A DNA stretch of 64,000 nt. It comes from Bacillota bacterium. Its GTDB lineage: Bacteria; Bacillota_I; Bacilli_A; RF39; UBA660. Below, one piece after another: positions 60,283 to 64,000 of this stretch (the stretch's first letter is position 1; every line of letters begins with the position of its first letter). The notes below the pieces were generated by a model. That model was not told the DNA's origin, ran no database searches, and saw nothing but the letters and a program-made list of their open reading frames with translations. Both the position numbers and the translations under genes were made by a program. The stretch is taken from positions 1 to 64,000 of the forward strand of contig SVAU01000006.1 in NCBI GenBank assembly GCA_015059245.1, given 5' to 3'.

Positions 60283-61206
60283 TCAAATCCTTTCGACTAT
60301 GCGTAATTTTGCACTTCTACTACGTGAATTTTCTTCTAGTTCTTTATCACTTGGTAGAATTGGTTTCTTATTAATTAGTTTAAGTTTAGGTTGATATTGT
60401 TCTGGGATTACTGGTAATCCTTTAACTAGTTCATCAACTTCACTTTCTTTTTTGAAGATTTGTTTTACTATTCTATCTTCTAAGGAATGGAATGTAATTA
60501 CGGACATTCTTCCTTCTTTATTTAATAAATCTATTGCATCAGGTAAGACATTTTTTAATACTGTAAGTTCTCCATTTACTTCTATTCTAATTGCTTGGAA
60601 TATTTGTCTTTCAGGATGATTCTTATTAAAGTATTTAGCTCCTACTGCTGATTCAATAATTTTAACTAGCTCTTTTGTTGTTTTTATTGGTTTGTTTAAT
60701 CTTTCACTTACTATTTTCTTAGCTATTACTTTAGACATCTTTTCTTCACCATATATGAAGAAGATATTAGTAAGTTCTTCGATACTATATGTATTAACTA
60801 TTGTTTCGGCATCTAGTTTTTTTGTTTGATCCATTCTCATATCTAATGGAGCGTCTACCATAAAAGTAAATCCTCTATCTTTATTATCTATTTGAGGACT
60901 AGATAGTCCTAAATCAAATAAAATACCGTCTACTTTAGTTATACCATGTTCTAGTAATTTTTCTTTCATGTTTTCAAAATTACTATGAATTATTGTAAAG
61001 TTTTTGCCTATCTTAGATAGTCTTTCTTGTGATGATGCTATTGCATCTTTATCTTGATCGAATGAGTATAAATGTCCTGTAGTTAATTGGCTTAGGATTT
61101 GGCTACTATGTCCGCCATATCCTAATGTTCCATCAACATATATACCATCTGGTTTAATATTAAGACCTTCGATTGATTCATTAAGTAGTACACTATAATG
61201 CTTCAT
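60283..61206 (-). CDS. rsmH: 16S rRNA (cytosine(1402)-N(4))-methyltransferase RsmH
   Basis: 307 aa. Methylates N4 of C1402 in the ribosomal P site. SAM loop [15 protein letters not shown], then [17 protein letters not shown] and [16 protein letters not shown], all characteristic. It overlaps mraZ by 14 bases and has GGGGGTGACTTAG before ATG. Part of the conserved mraZ-rsmH-ftsL-PBP order. Confidence 0.97.
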   Translation of the reverse strand: MKHYSVLLNESIEGLNIKPDGIYVDGTLGYGGHSSQILSQLTTGHLYSFDQDKDAIASSQERLSKIGKNFTIIHSNFENMKEKLLEHGITKVDGILFDLGLSSPQIDNKDRGFTFMVDAPLDMRMDQTKKLDAETIVNTYSIEELTNIFFIYGEEKMSKVIAKKIVSERLNKPIKTTKELVKIIESAVGAKYFNKNHPERQIFQAIRIEVNGELTVLKNVLPDAIDLLNKEGRMSVITFHSLEDRIVKQIFKKESEVDELVKGLPVIPEQYQPKLKLINKKPILPSDKELEENSRSRSAKLRIVERI

Positions 61207-61639
61207 CTAAGTCACCCCCGTTAAATAAGTTCTCTGCGATATCTTCTATCTTTTCAGAGTTTTCTAAGAAGAAGTTATTCCATCCTTCTTCAGACCAGAT
61301 TTCAAGTCGGTCGTTAGCGCCGATAACTACACATTCTTTAGTAATACCGGCGTAACTAACCAATGGGGAGGTAATGTTAATTCGACCTTGACGATCAAAT
61401 TCACATTCAGTGGCACCAGAAAAGAAGGATCTGATGAACGTACGGACGTCTTTTTTGGTAAAAGGTAGAGTTTTTAATTTGGCAACTATTGTATTCCACT
61501 CTGACTCAGAGTATACGTAGAGACATTTTTCTAAGCCACGAGTAATAATAAACTTTTCACCAAGTTCACTACGGAATTTGGCAGGAATTATAAGTCGTCC
61601 TTTGTCATCAATATTATGATGATATTCGCCCATAAACAT
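61193..61639 (-). CDS. mraZ: Transcriptional regulator MraZ
   Basis: 148 aa from ATG at 61639 (GGGGGAT eight bases upstream); the more upstream in-frame start lies within the operator and ribosome site. Two SpoVT-AbrB-like halves: [20 protein letters not shown] and [12 protein letters not shown]. MraZ binds direct repeats in front of its own operon and tunes division genes. The matching repeats are present at 61651-61674. Confidence 0.95.
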   Translation of the reverse strand: MFMGEYHHNIDDKGRLIIPAKFRSELGEKFIITRGLEKCLYVYSESEWNTIVAKLKTLPFTKKDVRTFIRSFFSGATECEFDRQGRINITSPLVSYAGITKECVVIGANDRLEIWSEEGWNNFFLENSEKIEDIAENLFNGGDLDEAL

Positions 61640-61650
61640 TTTCAAATCCC

Positions 61651-61674
61651 CCACTTTCCTCCACAATGTACCAC
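61651..61674 (-). promoter_or_regulatory. MraZ-box array
   Basis: Three GTGG repeats on the minus strand, at 61651-61654, 61661-61664 and 61671-61674, spaced exactly 10 bases and each followed by six variable bases. They lie between the -10 and the mraZ start, just where MraZ operators lie. Confidence 0.8.
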
Positions 61675-61685
61675 TGTCTATAATA

Positions 61686-61714
61686 ATAATACTTTAATTA
61701 ACAGTTTTTGTAAA
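61686..61714 (-). promoter_or_regulatory. mraZ operon promoter
   Basis: -35 TTTACA (61709-61714), 17-base spacer, -10 TATTAT (61686-61691) upstream of the MraZ boxes. Confidence 0.7.
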
Positions 61715-61792
61715 TATTTTTTAAAAAATGGTAGAAAAGTAAAATGTAAATTTACGTAAAATAAGTTATTTTATATATTGACTTTTTAAATC

Positions 61793-61822
61793 AATAAAAA
61801 AGATAGTTAAACTATCTTAAAA
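61793..61822 (-). terminator. Terminator of the transglutaminase-like gene
   Basis: AAGATAGTT and AACTATCTT arms around three bases, T6 tail on the minus strand; overlaps the stop. Confidence 0.8.
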
Positions 61823-62599
61823 ATTGGGTGTTATATTTAATTTTGTTTCATTAATATCTAATCCATTTATTATTTCGTTTCTATATACTAAGTATATTTC
61901 TAAAGGAAGACCTTGTAATTTTTCAAGATGTTGTTCTAAGTCTTGTTGGAATGTTTCGTCGCTTACTTTTGTTATTGCTTGGGCATGTTTCATTAAATAG
62001 TAACCTTCTTTATTAATCATTGCATTTAATGTTCCATCTATTACGTATTCTTCTCCTTTATAGGTAAGTTCTATCCAACTATGTAGATATCTTGATATAT
62101 CTGTGTAGCCATATATAAAACCAGTTACTAGTACATGAGGTAACCCTAGTCTTCTATTTATTTGATATGTTAAATCAAAGCATTTTCCATTTCGTTCTTT
62201 AGTGGTAATAAGTGGTAGATCTTGTTTTATAGATGAAACAAGACTAGAAAACATTATTACTCTAATATCTCCTTTTGTTGTTTTTATAACTAGTTCTTCT
62301 TTTTTCTTTTTTTCGTTATATGTTATTTCTGCACTTATTATATAGTCATTTAAATTAGTTAGAGATGATATAATTCTTTGTTTTTCTTCTTGAGTGTTGT
62401 TTTCATCTGTATATTCATTTATAGCATATGTTACTTGGTAATTGTCTTTATCTAGTTTAGTAGCTCCCATTTTTAATAGATAATCTATTGCTGCTTTTAA
62501 ACCTTCTTCGTTATGTATTTGAGCAAATGTATTATCTATTTGTGTTGATAGCTCGTATGGTTTATGGAATGTGGAATAAAATTCTTCTAGATTAAACAT
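61817..62599 (-). CDS. Transglutaminase-like cysteine protease fold protein
   Basis: 260 aa. The C-terminal half has a Cys-His-Asp set in the order of transglutaminase-like enzymes: RNGKCFDLTYQI (Cys near 139), SRYLHSWIEL (His near 172) and YVIDGTLN (Asp near 185). The first 130 residues are an uncharacterised alpha/beta region. No signal peptide. The role could be amide hydrolysis or cross-linking; unproven. Own promoter with an inverted repeat covering its ribosome site. Confidence 0.7.
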   Translation of the reverse strand: MFNLEEFYSTFHKPYELSTQIDNTFAQIHNEEGLKAAIDYLLKMGATKLDKDNYQVTYAINEYTDENNTQEEKQRIISSLTNLNDYIISAEITYNEKKKKEELVIKTTKGDIRVIMFSSLVSSIKQDLPLITTKERNGKCFDLTYQINRRLGLPHVLVTGFIYGYTDISRYLHSWIELTYKGEEYVIDGTLNAMINKEGYYLMKHAQAITKVSDETFQQDLEQHLEKLQGLPLEIYLVYRNEIINGLDINETKLNITPNF

Positions 62600-62601
62600 A
62601 A

Positions 62602-62628
62602 AACAATCACCTCTTTTTGGTGATTGTT
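62602..62628 (-). promoter_or_regulatory. Inverted repeat over the ribosome site of the transglutaminase-like gene
   Basis: Perfect 10-bp arms AACAATCACC (62619-62628 on minus) and GGTGATTGTT (62602-62611) around seven bases. The second arm contains the ribosome site, two bases before the ATG. It ends in TTTT and so could also act as terminator of the upstream GNAT gene. Confidence 0.6.
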
Positions 62629-62637
62629 ATTATAACA
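62629..62637 (-). promoter_or_regulatory. Extended -10 promoter of the transglutaminase-like gene
   Basis: TGTTATAAT on the minus strand, directly against the inverted repeat at 62602-62628. Confidence 0.55.
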
Positions 62638-62652
62638 CATTATTATTATTTG

Positions 62653-63486
62653 TCATTTTTTGATACTTGTTTGTTCTAATATAGGTTTTATTTCACAAGT
62701 AAAACTAAGAACGTCTTCGTTAATTGTATCTGTTAGTACTCCTCCGAATTTTTCTATTGTTTTAACTGAAGGTATGTTATTGGCATATGTAGTTATTGTT
62801 ACTTTATCTATTCCCTTTGATGCTATTACTGGTGATACTAGTTCTAATGCTTTATATGCATAGTTATTACCTCGATATTCTTCATTTATAGTATAACCTA
62901 TATCTCCTAACCATTTGGAATCACATGGACCTCTGTAATCGATTACTCCTACTTCTAGGGATGTATCATGAAGATATATTATTCCTCTAAATGCTATATC
63001 TCCTTCATTACCATTTAGGTATATATCTATTTCTTCATCAGTTAGATCTGGTTTTTGTTCATATATTCTTAGATTAGACATTATTGCTCCTAGTGATGTT
63101 TGGTTACGAAATTTTTCCATTTCTAGTTGGTTTATTAATCTATCTAGTTTTTTATTGTCGCCTATTTCAGCAATAGCTCTATCTATAATACTTATTTGTT
63201 CTTCGAACATGGCTTTATCATTTAGTAATCTTTGATGTCTTATTTTAGCGTATTCTTCTCTTGTAGGGAATTCTTCTAGAGTTTCTTCTGAATTAACTAT
63301 TCTAAATAGTTGTTTTTTATAGAACATTATTCTAATTATTAATTCTGTTAGTTCATCTTCTTGTTGTTTGTATTCGTATGGTGATAACTTTGTGTTTGTA
63401 ATTAATCTTTCATATGTATTTTTAGTTAGTTGTATAAGATTCTTTATTCTTTCTTCTAGAGATGTTATGTAACTTTCATCTATCAT
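62653..63486 (-). CDS. GNAT protein with N-terminal helical domain
   Basis: 277 aa. Residues 1-140 are charged and helical (coiled-coil-like, e.g. EERIKNLIQLTKNTYERLI). Residues 150-277 hold a RimJ/RimL-type GNAT core: WLGDIGYTINEEYRGNNYAYKAL (CoA loop RGNNYA) and NIPSVKTIEKFGGVL. AGGGTGATAAC precedes ATG; promoter at 63511-63519. Substrate unknown. Confidence 0.83.
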   Translation of the reverse strand: MIDESYITSLEERIKNLIQLTKNTYERLITNTKLSPYEYKQQEDELTELIIRIMFYKKQLFRIVNSEETLEEFPTREEYAKIRHQRLLNDKAMFEEQISIIDRAIAEIGDNKKLDRLINQLEMEKFRNQTSLGAIMSNLRIYEQKPDLTDEEIDIYLNGNEGDIAFRGIIYLHDTSLEVGVIDYRGPCDSKWLGDIGYTINEEYRGNNYAYKALELVSPVIASKGIDKVTITTYANNIPSVKTIEKFGGVLTDTINEDVLSFTCEIKPILEQTSIKK

Positions 63487-63510
63487 GTTATCACCCTACT
63501 TTCTTTATAT

Positions 63511-63519
63511 ATTATAACA
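63511..63519 (-). promoter_or_regulatory. Extended -10 promoter of the GNAT gene
   Basis: TGTTATAAT on the minus strand, three bases after the ddl terminator T-run. Confidence 0.6.
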
Positions 63520-63520
63520 T

Positions 63521-63549
63521 AAGAAAAAGATAGTCGTATGACTATCTTA
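63521..63549 (-). terminator. ddl terminator
   Basis: AAGATAGTC and GACTATCTT arms, T5 tail on the minus strand; overlaps the ddl stop. Confidence 0.85.
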
Positions 63550-64000
63550 CATCATTTTTCCTTTTGCTCCTTTAGAACCTTTAGCTCCATCATATGTACT
63601 TAGTACGTTTGAATCAAATGAAGTTATTTTCTTTTTAGAGTCTTTGTAATCTTTTATAGCACCTTTAATTAGTTCATCTAATAATTGTGGATATTTCTTT
63701 CCTTTAGGTGTATAGAAGAAGAATGCTAAACAACCAGGGATTGTGTTTGGTTCGTTAACATATACTTTTTTAGTTTTTGAATCTACTAGGAAGTCGAATC
63801 TAGTTACGCCTTTTAGGTTTAAGCATCTAAATGCTTTTTTAGATACTTCATAGATTTCTTCTTCTAGGTCTTTGTCTAGGTCTGCTGGAATTTTGAATCC
63901 GCTAGTAGTTACTTTACCACCATTGTTTCCTTTAGCTCCGCCTTTTTTGCCACCGCTTTCTCCGATATATTTATCTTCGAATGTAAGGAAGTCATTGTCT
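63547..64000 (-). CDS. ddl: D-alanine-D-alanine ligase, C-terminal part
   Basis: The last 150 codons of a gene that starts beyond the right edge. Visible end of the ATP-grasp fold: SGFKIPADLD, NLKGVTRFDFLVD (metal-binding Asp region) and VYVNEPNTIPGCLAFFF, the Ddl signature ending. The ligase makes the D-Ala-D-Ala dipeptide for peptidoglycan. Two unusual pieces are a Gly/Lys-rich insert (GKKGGAKGNNGG) where a short loop is expected and a repetitive GAKGSKGAKGKMM tail. Function assignment is good; the N-terminal half is not seen. Confidence 0.87.
   Translation of the reverse strand, partial: DNDFLTFEDKYIGESGGKKGGAKGNNGGKVTTSGFKIPADLDKDLEEEIYEVSKKAFRCLNLKGVTRFDFLVDSKTKKVYVNEPNTIPGCLAFFFYTPKGKKYPQLLDELIKGAIKDYKDSKKKITSFDSNVLSTYDGAKGSKGAKGKMM

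Noticed and set aside
1..64000. Plus-strand open frames lying opposite minus-strand genes (for example 2672-2917, 11920-12207, 51606-52034)
   Set aside because: They have low-complexity S/L/I-rich products and no ribosome sites, and they lie over well-supported genes. They are mirror frames of AT-rich coding DNA.
1..64000. CRISPR array or tRNA/rRNA genes
   Set aside because: No regularly spaced repeats and no cloverleaf or rRNA-like conserved stretches were found when reading the gaps.

Overview
This window comes from a low-GC, AT-rich, Gram-positive-type bacterium that keeps a peptidoglycan wall. The evidence is a mraZ-rsmH-ftsL-PBP division cluster, undecaprenyl-diphosphatase, a D-Ala-D-Ala ligase end and AAGGAGG-type ribosome sites. 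TGA is a real stop here: it forms ATGA or GTGA overlaps at pssA/psd, HAD/amidinotransferase and PaaK-like/radical SAM. The code is therefore standard and not that of Mycoplasma. An uncultured gut Bacillota lineage near RF39 or Erysipelotrichia fits, but this is inference. Nearly all genes are on the minus strand; tspO, map, pyk and a 22-codon peptide are on plus. No rRNA, tRNA or CRISPR was seen.

Layout. 1-1300 is a small accessory patch: a start of an unidentified gene, a decayed second copy of the trmB 3' part, and a KilA-N gene behind a hairpin leader. 1.3-15.6 kb holds trmB, the phosphatidylethanolamine genes pssA-psd, small kinases, a zinc-type CDF exporter, a HIT protein, tspO, an HtrA protease with a zinc ribbon, a rhomboid protease, an MBOAT/DHHW polymer-acetylation pair with a lipoprotein, an ATPase and a GltD-like oxidoreductase. 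15.7-16.6 kb is a RhuM-Fic/Doc fusion with an apparent operator in its promoter. 16.8-23.5 kb is a tight six-gene operon (PaaK-like adenylating enzyme, two radical SAM enzymes, an ATP-grasp/radical SAM fusion, HAD phosphatase, amidinotransferase) that looks like an undescribed biosynthetic pathway. 23.6-31.1 kb carries a GNAT, an M20 peptidase, an ABC-F protein behind a transcription attenuator, PRPP synthetase, uppP and a YbaK deacylase.

31.1-31.6 kb is the longest gap. It contains a 22-aa hydrophobic peptide gene whose mRNA can pair its 5' and 3' ends around the ORF, like a type I toxin. 31.6-41.1 kb is rich in GNATs, small kinases and HExxH proteins, including three tandem paralogues. 41.2-45.0 kb encodes four exported proteins, two of them tandem paralogues ending in intein-like Hint domains. 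45.1-52.8 kb has a MacB-like ABC exporter, TrkH/TrkA potassium uptake and a 741-aa HExxH protein. 54.2-56.6 kb is map and pyk on plus. 56.6-64 kb is an SH3/thioredoxin-like membrane protein and the division cluster, with a MraZ-box array, then a transglutaminase-like protein, a GNAT and the end of ddl.

Many transcription units begin with an extended -10 promoter of form TGnTATAAT placed directly after the T-run of the preceding terminator.
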